From Monomorium pharaonis (taxonomy: Eukaryota; Arthropoda; Insecta; Hymenoptera; Formicidae), in contig NC_050472.1 in assembly GCF_013373865.1 (NCBI RefSeq), positions 3,865,757-3,929,756 on the forward strand: a stretch of 64,000 nt of DNA, in the 5' to 3' direction. The position numbers and the translations under genes are program-made. The stretch's first letter is position 1; the number at the start of each line of letters is the position of its first letter. This document shows positions 36,867 to 48,576 of this stretch, piece after piece. The notes beneath the pieces are model-generated. The model searched no databases. It saw only the letters and a list, made by a program, of their open reading frames with translations, and was not told the DNA's origin.

Positions 36867-37629
36867 CTATCCGATTATAATAACAAATTACTATATATTT
36901 TTGTGTCGGTATTCGTCTGAATTCTAGGAAGGAAAATGAACTTGAATAATTCTCTTCTGCATTCGCTTCTGTTTTCGCTCAGAGAATTCGCGGAAGTCGA
37001 AGGATCCGGCTTAGACCTAAACGTCAACATTTGCTTTTTTTGAAAAACGTCGAAAAACGATTTTGCTCGAAAACATTCCGCGATCGGCGATGGCCCGGCG
37101 GAAATGAGTTATACGCGGCCCGATGCGTCACACGCAAACCACGAGCCAATATTGATCTATTTGTTACTAACCTAGTGTATACGCTGGTCTCCGTGCGGAG
37201 CGTTAAAGGCTCGCCCACACCGACGAGAATTTCCGTCAAACGCCAGACGCGAGACGACCGTACTTATTAAATTACCGATTCGCGCAAACGTACAGATGTG
37301 TGTGTGTGTGTATGTGTGTGTTCTCATCGGGGACTGACGCTTTTAGAGAGAGAATCTTTTTTTTACATTAATCTTAGCGCGCGATAACACGACGTGTTTT
37401 TCTTCACGATTTGAAGTATCGGTAAAAAGAGAAAAACGCGGCTGGCGGATGCTTCGTAGCCAGCGCGCGACATTGCACGATTTTCCAATATCAAATTTAT
37501 ATTTAACTGCTAACAATCCCGGGGGAGAATAATATAGCTGCTACAATCGGAGAAAGATTATGGATGACGGAGAATGGGGGGATGGAGATCTCGCGCGTCG
37601 AGTTTTCTACTTATGCTTAAACACGTTGT

Positions 37630-37650
37630 TATTTCTTTTTGCAGGTAAGT
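37630..37650 (+). promoter_or_regulatory. candidate recursive-splicing (ratchet) site
   Basis: A pyrimidine tract and acceptor (TTATTTCTTTTTGCAG ending at 37644) are followed immediately by a perfect donor (GTAAGT, 37645-37650), that is, a zero-length exon. This matches the insect ratchet-point consensus of pyrimidines, N-CAG, then GTAAGT. It lies 16.5 kb after the proposed first-exon donor at 21174 and 18.1 kb before the coding-exon acceptor at 55729, close to the middle of the intron, which is where such sites are expected in long introns. Confidence 0.65.
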
Positions 37651-38618
37651 CCACCAACCCTCCCGTCTACGTCGTCGTCGTGAAGGAGACACACGGTGTA
37701 TCGCCGCAGAAATTGGTTCGTAAAACCACCACTTTATCGATTTTCGTTAGCCGACCGTGCCGCATACCGTCGCAAGTTTCTCGCATGTTTCCCCCCTTCG
37801 TCCCCCTTCCTCGCACACAGACACACGGCTACACGCTCGCGCGAGCTTTTCATACGGCGCGCTACAGCTTTCCCAGGTAGCCAAGCCATTTTTTCCCACG
37901 TGGGTATATTCATCCGCGGAGATTTACCATCCGATATTGATACGTCTGGATGCCTGCCGCGGAAACCGGACGGGTATACAAGCGAGTTCTCTCCAACTGC
38001 AGAGCGCGCGACGGTTCAGCGGGTGTTTCTGGGAGTGTACTGTACCGGCGAAATTACATCGCATTGAACACAAGAATATCGAAACTTACGTAATCCGGGA
38101 TTACGCGAGAGAGGCCACAGGTTTCAAACGAGCGTTTATCGTCTGGAAGGTTTGCGAATCCGAGGATCAAATAGAGTTTGGTTTAATGCCCACAAATTTG
38201 GGGAGGAAACGGGACGCGCCGAGACGAATTAGAGGTCACAAATCCAAGGGTCCGTCATTAAATCGGCAAACTTTTCGGTAGCTGTGTAAATTTGTGCAAT
38301 CGGGTCCCTTTTAATCGCGTCACTTTCGATTCACTTGGTACGTCGCACGTGTTATCGTGGACGCGTCCGAATGACAGAGATTTTCATTTCGGGCCGTATG
38401 CTCGCGCGTGCATTTTCACGTCGCATCGACAGATATTGGATCGAGATACGTTCGGCGGGGGATGACAATCGCTCAGATAGAAACGTCATTAATTGTCGCC
38501 GCGCGAAATTGCGCGCGTGAACAGCAATTCGCAGCCGTATTGTTTTTCCCTTTTTTTCCCCCCCCTGTGAATTGATATGTTGTCTCGCGCTCAGTAGATT
38601 TCTATTTCGCCTGTCATC

Positions 38619-38620
<2 letters not shown>

Positions 38621-38652
<32 letters not shown>
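38621..38652. repeat. (GT)16 microsatellite
   Basis: This is an uninterrupted GT dinucleotide run, followed by an imperfect extension (ATGTGTGT). It directly follows a CAG acceptor-like trinucleotide. Confidence 0.95.
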
Positions 38653-38659
<7 letters not shown>

Positions 38660-40575
38660 TTTCATTTGACCTTTACCGATAAATTTTTCTTTGCTCGCAC
38701 ATTAAAGTCGCGCGTGCAGAAAGTTCAGCGCATTTGCTCCTCTACGTCGTGCGACTTTACGAAAATGGACTTGTTGTTGCGGAAAATTGTCCTCCACGCC
38801 AGGGTTGCGTGCTCACTCAGACAACACTATGTCCAAATTTGTTCGAAATCGTAGCTTGAGGTGTCTCTTACGTTTCAATTTTGAAGTAATAAACTTCTCG
38901 ATAAAGGACAGAAAGGGAGAAGGGTGAATGATAAAAGATCGGAAGATTCGAATATCTCATGGTTATAAAATTCTGATATCGCGTTGAAATCGCTAAATAG
39001 ATCAACAGATCACTTATCGTGTGCACATTGTAATTCCGGATAAGATAAGATTGCAAAACCAATCTAGGCTCCCATATACAAATATCGTGTTGAAAAAGTT
39101 TCTTCGTTTAATTTATTTTATGACGCAAATTTCTTCTGCAAGCTTTATCTTTTCGATCCCTTTTGTCACTCAGTAATAACGATAATAACGGAAAGAGCGA
39201 GCGAGGAAGAGGGGAGGGGGAGAGGTGTCGATCGAGAGTTACGGGCGACGATTTGCGAGAGATCTCGTAAAAATCGGCAGGATTTTCGGTGGCGTTCACA
39301 ACGGCGAGAGAGAGGGAGAGAGATCGGCGGAAAATGGTGGACAAGGGCGGGTCGGCTGCAGGGGTTGCGCGCGCCTCCACAGATCAATATTTCATTTCAG
39401 CCTCGGCAACCTCCGACCGCCACCCATCCCCCGGCGCACCTCACCATCCCCCTTTTTCCACTCTTCGTCTTCTGCCGCTTTCCTCGCGACCTCGTGTAGC
39501 CGCTGCGTCTCTCGCTTCAGTCATCCTTCACCCCCGTGTGTTTTTCCTTGTTTCCGAGCTTTCCTCCCTCACTCACACCCCATGGGCGCTTTTGTCGCTC
39601 GCTCCTTCTCATTCTCCCTCGTTCTTCATTAGCCTTCTTGCTTCGATGACTTTGCCGCCGTACGACCGGACCGTTGCGAGACATTGTTATTCGAATCAAT
39701 CGTCTGATCGATCGTGGATTAAAAAAAAAATAATCTTGCCTTTTCAACAAAAATTATATATGTGTAAGAATTAGCTAAGATAGATGAGATTAGCAAATGT
39801 CGTCATATGTATATGTATTGTACTTAATTAATCTTACTGATAAAAGAATTTATAAATTTTATACGTGACAGCTAAAATTCCAGCAAAAAAAATTACCGAT
39901 ACATTTTGGTTGTGACATCATAAAATCTGTCTATCAGCAAGAAATTCGTTTGGATGATGACTAGTCGCGCTTCGTAGAGGGAAAATGAAACGTTTTAAAT
40001 TATCCTTGTCAGTCGAATTTTATCCCACCCACACATAGTTTCGAAGTTGGAGAAAACCGTGGCCGCTCTCAGAGAGAGTGGCTCGTACCGTGAAATGGAA
40101 TTTTCTTTACGAGATAAGCACGATTATTAGATTGCTGACTAATTGTTTTCAGCGCCCGTATTTTCCGTAATAGAGAGATGATACACAATAAGCTTCAGAG
40201 GGACGAAAACGGATGGGGCTTTTTTATTTTATCGCTTTTGTCTTTATCGACCAAAAGTATATCTTGCCCATTCTGAAAACAATCGGGGAAAACGGACTCG
40301 GAGATTGGAAAACCCCCGAGGCCGCGATAAGAAGAGCGCGCCTCTCTCTTCGGTAGAATTTGGCGGTGTGTCGGTTGATCCGGGTTCCACCTCCGGGTCC
40401 TTAGCGCCTCGTCGCCGAGACAGGCGACGCCGGCTTTAACCCAATTGTAATCTTACGATCGATGTTACGAGAGCGCCACGAAGTATTGCGCCTCGCTTTC
40501 GCTCCGCATTGTTTCAGTTATTCATTCGATGCGGTGCCCGCGCACGGGCCTCCTGGCGTGCGCGTCGAGAGAGAC

Positions 40576-40603
40576 GAGGAGGAGGAGGAGGAGGAGGAGG
40601 AGA
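40576..40603. repeat. (GAG)n trinucleotide repeat
   Basis: About nine GAG/GGA units lie in a CpG-rich block. The glutamate- or proline-rich open frames on both strands here come from this repeat and are not genes. Confidence 0.85.
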
Positions 40604-40786
40604 CGGACAAAAGTGCTCTCGTTCGCACTTCTCGCAACTCCGACGCGAGAGTTGCGCGCCCCATACCGGTCGCTCTGCGGTTTTTCAGCAAAACAGTCCC
40701 AACGTTGTTTCCGTACCTTTGATAATAGCTCCTTGACATATCGCAGCCGACGGCACGGGACGGCGAGTTTCCGTCATGTCGTGAGT

Positions 40787-40817
40787 TCTCGTGTGTAATT
40801 AAAAATTACACACGAGA
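40787..40817. repeat. perfect 14-bp hairpin
   Basis: TCTCGTGTGTAATT at 40787-40800 is the exact reverse complement of 40804-40817, with a 3-base AAA loop. It could form a stable stem in RNA or a cruciform in DNA. There is no T-rich tail or coding context that would make it a terminator in this eukaryotic setting. Confidence 0.75.
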
Positions 40818-43800
40818 TGCGCCTCCGCCTGATGTTTGCACACCATTGGGACACCAGCAGTTCTGTAGTTTTTACAGTTGTACAAACGCCAATCGACCGT
40901 AGTTCGTACCCGAGAGCTAGTACGCATATTTGCTTTATGATATATTTGTTAATTTTATTTTCGTGATGGATATGTAATGTTACAATGGAAAGATTATAGA
41001 TTAATATTGATAAAGAGATTATATATTAATATTAATTGATGCATATTAAAAGAATTGCGATGGAAACACGAGCGCCTCTCTCTGAATATGCAGAATTTAC
41101 GATCTTGTAAATGCGGAAATGAATATCGTTACTAAAATAATTACGCGAAGCTTCGAGCCAGCGCGAGAAAGTTTTAATTAATGATTTGTGTATATTTCGA
41201 AGCGTGAATAAATGGTAGGATTAGAAGGATTTATGCAAAATTTATAGATACACGCGATATATGTTCACGTTTGAATAAACAAAACCGTTTAATTCGATAC
41301 TCGGAGTAATAGGTTTTTTTAGAAAAAAAAAATTTGATGAATGACCTTTTGTGGGAGTTGCAGATCTTTCGGTACGTAAATACACGCGTGCCAACGCACG
41401 TGTACTTGTTTCAACAAATATGCAGGCAAGAATCACAAAGCAAAATTTATCGAGGAAATATTCCATACAATACAGTTACCTCTCGACACAAATGAAATAC
41501 GTATGACGTTAATATGGAAGATATTAACGTAAAGTACGTCAATTATAAATAATAACACAAAATACATATATCACGTTCACAGAATAATGAAAGAACGAAC
41601 TATTAATTATCAAGTGAAAATATCGCGGGCAGGGAGAGGAGCAGCGCTCTGAAATTAGAAACAGTAGAGTGAAAGCAAAGATATTTAATTTAATAAACGA
41701 AAATGAGACGAACATTCGGCGCAAGGGAAAGAGGATGAATATACGCGCGGGAAATTGCGAGAGGTTGAAACGCGAAGTACATTAAGAGATTCGTCAGCTA
41801 ATTACGACTAAAGGGCCATAACATGTGTAATTTTCGGAGGTACTCGTCAAAGTCCGATTATGACTTTCCAGATAAACATTTACATAATGAATAAGGGCTT
41901 CTCGTTTCGTTTACGAAGAGGACCCAATTCGTCTCACGGACGGCGGAATTATGTTGCCAGTTGAAATTTTACGAGACGCGAGATCGAATTTGTCACTAAT
42001 GCATACCGATGTCGGCATAGGATCGGGCCGGGAAATAACACAGAATGTACGCATATACGTCCCACGACTCATTTACGCGGCCGTTTATCCGGCGCCGGGA
42101 CGAGTAAACGAGATACACGTCCCATTTAAGTTTTCACGAGAGGGAACGTAATGTCACACCTCGCGCCCGTGTCGGGGGATCGTTGTCCGCACGACCCAAA
42201 ATTGCCGATGTTACGAGCGGATTCGAGCGTATTTAACGTTGACACGGAGAACGATTAGGTCGATAGTACTTGATCAAAGGGTTCGCGGATCTGTCCGCTT
42301 GTTTCGCTAAATTTAAAATTTATTGTAAACGGAGTAAATTCTTTAAGCTGATAGGGGAAATTTGCCGAAATTGCACCGACTGTTAACTGCTATACTTGTA
42401 CAATTTCTATATGCGATTATTTGAGAACTATATAAATAGTATTACCATGATGCTTTGCTACACGCGGAGCATTAGGTACGGTAAGAATTTTCTTATTTAC
42501 AATCATAAATATGTATATTTAATATTGCCATATATATATACATTTAATATTTCTTATTTACGTTCCTAGAAAAATTATAGCTGTTTTTCGATTATTTTTG
42601 AAGCGAAATTGCATGAAAGGTAAAATAAATACGGCCTACGTTTTGTAACACAATATTATTAGACTTAAATTAATAATCTTTCTAGTTTTCTTTTCGCTCT
42701 CGCTTAGAAATTAGATAAACAAAGTTTTACGGAATATTCTAGTTTCTTAAATCACATTATGACATTGTAATTTTATCCGTAATATAAATAGGTTTTTTAT
42801 GGAAAATGACCTGAAGAGAACAGAATGTAATATTCACAGAACATATTATGTGGATTCTCAAAGAGAATTCTAAGATTCAAGTAGAATAGAAATATGGCAT
42901 GCAAAAAATATTTTAGTGACATTATCAAAGTGAAGTTTTATATAGAATGGAACCACTTAATGTAGATTGTATGAATGGTAGAGAATCACTAGTTTAGCAA
43001 CTTTTGCTATCCTGAAAGAAGACTTATCCAAAGTGCCCTTATTTTAAAAAAATTTAAAATGATGCAAAAAATTATGAGACAATTACATAAGAAAGGAAGA
43101 GGATGTACTTTATTACATAAAAAATTTCAGAATATTAAAATTATAATTCATAATTTTGTAGTGTAAGTCTTTGTGCGAAAAAATATTGCAATTTTGACCA
43201 CCTTTCCTTACTAATGATAACTATCACATTCGTCGTAATTAGATGCAAAGTAGATATATCAAATCAGATATAAAGTAGGACAATTATATTTGCCGTTTGA
43301 AACGTGGCAGAATGAATGAAAGCGTCGGGCTTTCTTGAATTTGATATATTTGTGTATTCTTAGGTTCCTGAAGTCTCGCGGATTCTTGGGATTTACAAAT
43401 ACCTTTGGTCACACGTTCTTGGCGTGTCGTGAATCGCAACGTCCAACAAGTTAAATATTTTCATTCATAAATCCCTCGATTTTCAATCGTGAATTAAATT
43501 AAATTCGAGACACGCGCGTCTCTATATCTATTCAGAAGCGCTGCTGCTTTACTTTATGAAGGTAGACGTAGTGAAAATGTAATAATTCTTAAAAATTCTC
43601 TCTTTTCACGGACCTCGAGACGCTAGTCGTTGACGACAGCGAGAAACTTCCCCCGCTTCGTGGAATCTTTTTGATTTACCGCGAAAGAGATACACGGTTC
43701 AACGATCGCGAAAAGGGCGAAAGGGCTTTTATGGTAATCTGGAGATCTTTCCACCCAACGCACTTATTTTATATCGTTCCTCCGTTCTTTAAGTAGAAAA

Positions 43801-44439
43801 TTGTCTTCATCTCCACTTCGAACACCCTGTACAATGTACAATTTATGTGAAATTTTTGTTTGCTTTAATGTTGTAGGTTGTAATAAAAAATATAAGCATT
43901 ACAAGAGAGATAGGAAAAATACTGGCACAATTTATTCGCAAAATAGCAAGCGACTTCCTAAGGAAATTACACCGTATTTCCGTAACAATTGGCCGTGGCA
44001 TTTCACGGAAATTCATCGGGAACGAGAAAAAATGCCCCTAGAGGAGGATGAAAAAAAAGATTGCTTTTTTTCCGAGGTTAATTTTCGCATGAAATTACGC
44101 AAACAGCGACGGACACGGGTAGAGTAGAGCAGGAAGGTAGAAGTGCAGAATGATAAGCGGCTCGTAGGATCGGCGGGACACGCGTAATAGACATTTAGTA
44201 ACGGGTCGGGGAAAGAAGTCGGACAGAGAAAGAGAAAAAGACAAGGTGTAACACTACTATTTTCAACGGCGAAGGAAAGAAAACGAGAAGTGAATCGGAT
44301 AGGCGGTTTCGTGGCGATTAAGACGAGGGAGACGGAAGGTGTGGGCGATCGCAAGAGCGAGTGAGGTCCTAGAAGAGCAAAGAAGGAGATAGAAAAGGAA
44401 AAGGAGGAAAGAGAAAAAAAAAGGAGAGAGAGAGAGAAC

Positions 44440-45830
44440 CATCGCCTCGTCGTCGTCGTCGCCGTGTAGCGTGGCGCGACGCCGCACGTCGGATCGGGAT
44501 CCCGGGACACGGCCGTGCGCCGTTCCGCTGCCCCACCCAGCCTCGTCGACGGGGCGGCCATGCCGGGGCCGCCGCGAGCCGATCAATACCTCGGGTCGGG
44601 CACGAGGCGCGGCGGACGCGGCCGAGCCCCGGCACGAGGCGACCCGAGTGCCCTCGCCATGGGCGGCGTTGCCGGTTCAGTCGTCGTGCGGGAGTGGTCG
44701 TCGAGGGATGTGTGGCATCGTAACCGCGAGTGTGGCCGAGGAATAAAAGAGCCGGCGTTTTAGTTTTCACGTTCGCGCTTAGCCCACGCTCTCCTCGTTC
44801 GTCCGTCTCGCGCGCGCGTGCTTCGGAGGCTGTAGAGGAAAAAGGAAAGACGAAAACAGCAGAGAGAGAGAGAGGAAAAGGAAAAAGGGGGGAAAAAACA
44901 TCCCCGGGTAATTGGATCGTGTAGTAGTCGCAGTCTGTCTTTATCGCGGCACGCAACGTTCCTACTACGCCGCTGCTCGTCCGACTCGAGCCGGTGCACA
45001 GATCCACGCACAGACCGTGTGATTTACTTGATTATTTATTGTACAAAGGACTGTAAGCCATAGGTAGGTGCCAAAAGTCCGGCGATTCTGCGTCGCAATT
45101 TGTGGCTCCAATTCTTTTTTTTTTTTTTTATCCTTCTCGCGTTTATCTCCGTCCTCGTCGTTCTCGCCTCCGCGCCCTCTCCGTCCCGCTCGCTCCCTCT
45201 CGGTCGCATGCTATAAGCGCGCAGGTCGCGCTCGCTCGGGGCCGCTGCCGCTGCCGCCGCCGCCGTTGCTTCTTCCACGCACTCGTCACTTCCTGCGTGA
45301 CTGAATAGCCGCCAGCAACCGTCGACGCTTCTAGATCGCTTTACGCTCGTCGCTTATCGTTACGCGCTCGTGGGGAAACTCGATTCCGTCTGCTCGAACG
45401 CGAGCGAGAGAACCGGAGCGAGCTAGCCGGCTATCGATCTCGCGGCGTCGTTGTCGTCGTCGTTGTCGTCGTTACTGCGTCGTAGAACGGACTCTGATAC
45501 GCGTATCTCCGCATTGACGCGAATAACGAATCTCGTCCGTTCGTCAAGGTGCGAAGATCGATCTCGCACCAACCATCTATCTATCTATTTGGCTAGCTCG
45601 CTCGGCCAGTTTCTCCGCCGATCGATCGATCGGCGATTCGCGACAATCGTCGGCGTCGGAAGGCGTCGCCGTCTGAGAATGCGGCCGGGAATTTCGCTCT
45701 CTCTCGCCCCTCGTGAAAGTAACGCCGTGGCGCTACTACTCTACGGCTGGCTCCCTCTCGAAAAGGCGGCCGCTTTTGCTCGCTCGCTCGCTCGCTCACT
45801 CGCTCGTTCGCCTCCGCGGCCATAACCTCA
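44440..45830 (+). promoter_or_regulatory. CpG island, candidate alternative promoter of 14-3-3 zeta
   Basis: This is a strongly CpG-rich block of about 1.4 kb inside the proposed intron, with GA/CT repeats and CGTCGT and CTCG iterations. Initiator-like CGCAGTCTG occurs at 44928-44936, and donor-like sites occur at about 45062 (CATAG, then GTAGGT) and 45549 (TCAAG, then GTGCGA). Long arginine-rich open frames exist on both strands because stop codons are rare in this composition. No protein could be recognised. An alternative first exon is the simplest reading, because 14-3-3 zeta genes in insects have several alternative promoters. Confidence 0.35.
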
Positions 45831-45849
45831 ACCTGGACAGCGGTTGACA

Positions 45850-46115
45850 CATCGACATATAGAATGGACTGAGCATTGCGATGGGCAAGCGCGCGCCTGC
45901 TTTAGAGTGAGAGGTACTACACCTGAGGCCTATGTTTGTCTCTCTTGCAAGCTTCTGATTTGTTATTTCGTCCTCTTCCGTGAATGGAGGGGGACGAAAT
46001 AACAAATCAGAAGCTTGCAAAAGAGACAAATATAGGCCTCAGGTGTAGTACCTCTCACTCTAAAGCAGGCGCGCGCTAACCTATCGCAATGCTCAGTCCA
46101 TTCTATATGTCGATG
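45850..46115. mobile_element. 266-bp near-palindromic foldback MITE with 8-bp target-site duplication
   Basis: The element starts CATCGACATATAGAATGG and ends with its exact complement CCATTCTATATGTCGATG. The two 124-bp arms (45850-45973 and 45992-46115) pair with only a handful of mismatches around an 18-base loop (45974-45991). GGTTGACA occurs directly outside both ends (45842-45849 and 46116-46123), which is a perfect 8-bp target-site duplication. That length is typical of hAT and P-type transposons; the superfamily is not assigned. There is no coding capacity. The high arm identity suggests a recent insertion. Confidence 0.9.
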
Positions 46116-48558
46116 GGTTGACAGTACATTCGCTCGTTCGACACCATGGACACGTTTCCGCGACGACGTTCACGGTGCTCGTCCGCCTCCCACGGGAGAG
46201 CTGCTTTGCATGGCTAAATATGTCTCTTTTCGCGGAGAACGTCCGACAACCCGAGTTCCTCACTAGCTTCTCTCTATGAGGCGGTCCCATTATTATCGGG
46301 CGTGACGTTCGCTTCTCGATGAAGTAGTGGAAGCGTCAGGGGTCATTGGCACACGTGGCAAATCCCCTGCCTTTTGTAATTTTCGACACCGATTTGTCTG
46401 GGCGATTTTGAAATAAAATTTGTTGCTGAAATTTATTCGAAATTTAAGATTTGTATCGGTATAACTTTCGGTTTAGCTCACTTTTTTTTATTCGATGAGA
46501 TTTTATTTGCATTCGCACAGTTCGTACGTCTCTATTTTAGAAAAAGATTTAAATAAGTTAAACCGAGATTAAAACTAATTTTCATTAATGCAAACTAGTC
46601 TAAAAGATCTTATTAATTCCATGTCGATTTATCGATCGGTCAGCATTAGTGAATGTTCTTCCCTACCCCCCTCTTTTTTTTTTTTAAGAACGCGCAGATC
46701 CTACTTTGATCGATCGATCAATCGATCGTTGGCCTTGAGATTTTGTTAAATGTGAAGATCGTGTTCTTGTTTCCTAGATGTTATTTATAGCCACGGTTCA
46801 ATGATATTTTATGCTTTCATTTCACGCGATTGTATTTATGGCGACAAGCGCTGACGGTCGATATCAACGAAGAAATTGCCAGGCAATCTCTTGGGCCGAG
46901 GATAAAGTTTGAATTTTAATGCCGTGATTGATCCGCGAAACTTCTTCGAGCACGTTCTCTCGCATCCGATCCGAATTCGTCTCGTCCATGTGACACAACG
47001 ATCGATACGTATCAATTACGGCCGATTATTTTTGGGACGACGGTCTGAATTGAGAGAAAACTCCGTGATTCTTTTTTTTTTTTTTCCCTTAACATCCCAA
47101 TTTTTCAAATACAAACGACAACGGGGCTTTTTCACGAGATATATCACACACCCGTACATACGATAGGAATAAAAAACGAGAGGTAACATCGCCGGGTGTA
47201 CGGATATAGATATTAATTTTATCAGTTACCGCGCCAGTTTATCTGCGCCTACATCACGTCATGTTATACTTCGCTGATAACGCCGTCTGCCCGCTCCGCC
47301 CCTCGCGTATTATTTGCGTAAAGCGGGGAGTTTGCGCAAAAAAAAAAAAAAAAAAATCGCGATGAACCGTCCGGCCTTACCACCGGACATTCCCGCCTCG
47401 CTGAAAAAGAGTTCGCGGGCACGCCGACGATCCGTGGCTCGGTCGGACGATAATCCGCGAAATGTTACGCACAAACGCGTGCGTTGCGAGAGGAAATTTT
47501 GCGTAGTTAATTTTAGCGTGTATCTTTTACGTGTAATTTTACAATTTTTATTAATAACGCAAACGCATTGTGCGTTTCCCTTGAATAATTTCTTTTCTAG
47601 TTAATTTTTTTTTTCTTGTAATTACATTGTCAAATGCTGCACTGTCTGACGATCCTTGTCGAGCCAGGGTATCCTGGAATCGGATTTTAATTTTAATAAC
47701 GGGGTCGGTGACCGAGTGATCGACGAGAGATGAATAAACATTTACGATCAATACAGTTACTTTCTTATATCTCTCATGCGACATAATGTTAATAGCTGAC
47801 GAGTGAAAAAATTGTAAGGTTATCGTTTAAGAATGCACGTTTAGTCGGGCGATTATTCTTCGATTAATTTTATTTTTCGAGAAATCTCTTTCTTCATTAA
47901 TATTTACATGTGTCTCATTATATTTTCTATTAATAATTTCATTGGCATGCGGGAAAAAGAGTCGGTTTACGACGCACTCGTTCGATATTAATGAACGCGA
48001 TTGCGTGCGTATGGCAATCGTGATGGTCTTACTCGGAATCGCCAGCCACGTTCGCCAGGTTTGCCAGGCATTCATGAAAGCTTGCAAAAGCGCCGATTAC
48101 CCACGCGTGACGCCAGCCGCATTCTTCCCGCGCCGAGGCGGAATAGGAAAAAGTGCGTTTACTTTCAGGATTGTGTGTCGACCCAGCGTTTCGCCGCAGG
48201 GGGGGGCCGACGAAACAGGAAAATCCGCTTTCCGTAAAAAGTACTTGGAAAAACTCTCGAAAGATTTTGTCCAAAACGTCCGTTAAAATTTCTAATTCCT
48301 CGAAACCAACGAGAAGAATTCTCCGAAGACAATAAAATGTCCAGTACTTTTCCGGTTTTTTTTTTGTTTTACATAACAAAAGCTAATTTATTATATCGGG
48401 CTTGCGAATATAAAATTCAAGAAATTCTGCTCGATCGTAAAATTCATTTTAGCGAAGCTCTCTTTCGGAAATCCGATTACTCTTATCGCGTTTTGGAACC
48501 CGCTTTGGTATCTTCATCGTGAGGATCAGGCAGAATTGCATGTGGGAAGCGATCTCTC

Positions 48559-48576
48559 GGGGGGGGGGGGGGGGGG
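48559..48576. repeat. poly-G run of 18 bases
   Basis: This homopolymer G tract lies in a GA-rich context and may form a quadruplex. Length may be affected by sequencing or assembly error. Confidence 0.7.

Larger units (their letters stand above)
21175..37644 (+). other. first half of the proposed 34.5-kb 5' intron of 14-3-3 zeta
   Basis: No protein-coding exon could be supported here. CpG- and CT-rich DNA continues to about 23.3 kb, including a CT-repeat at about 22100-22136 and poly-G at about 22259-22269, and may hold promoter-proximal regulatory elements. From 23.4 kb AT-rich stretches alternate with CpG-rich blocks at about 24.7-25.1, 25.8-26.2, 26.7-27.3, 29.5-29.8, 30.2-30.6, 32.4-33.9 and 35.9-36.5 kb. 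The short open frames are compositional. Two inverted-repeat elements (31.5-32.2 kb and 36.66-36.87 kb) and a minisatellite are listed separately. Confidence 0.45.

Noticed and set aside
37560..37880. 106-codon frame beginning MDDGEWGDG
   Set aside because: It spans the candidate ratchet junction and continues as low-complexity CpG-rich sequence. It overlaps other open frames and has no family resemblance.
40462..40798. four overlapping open frames around the GAG repeat
   Set aside because: They are driven by the trinucleotide repeat and a CpG-rich block, with no conserved content.
44369..45007. 212-codon minus-strand and overlapping plus-strand frames
   Set aside because: Both strands are open at once in a CpG island, with arginine-, proline- and serine-rich low complexity caused by simple repeats.
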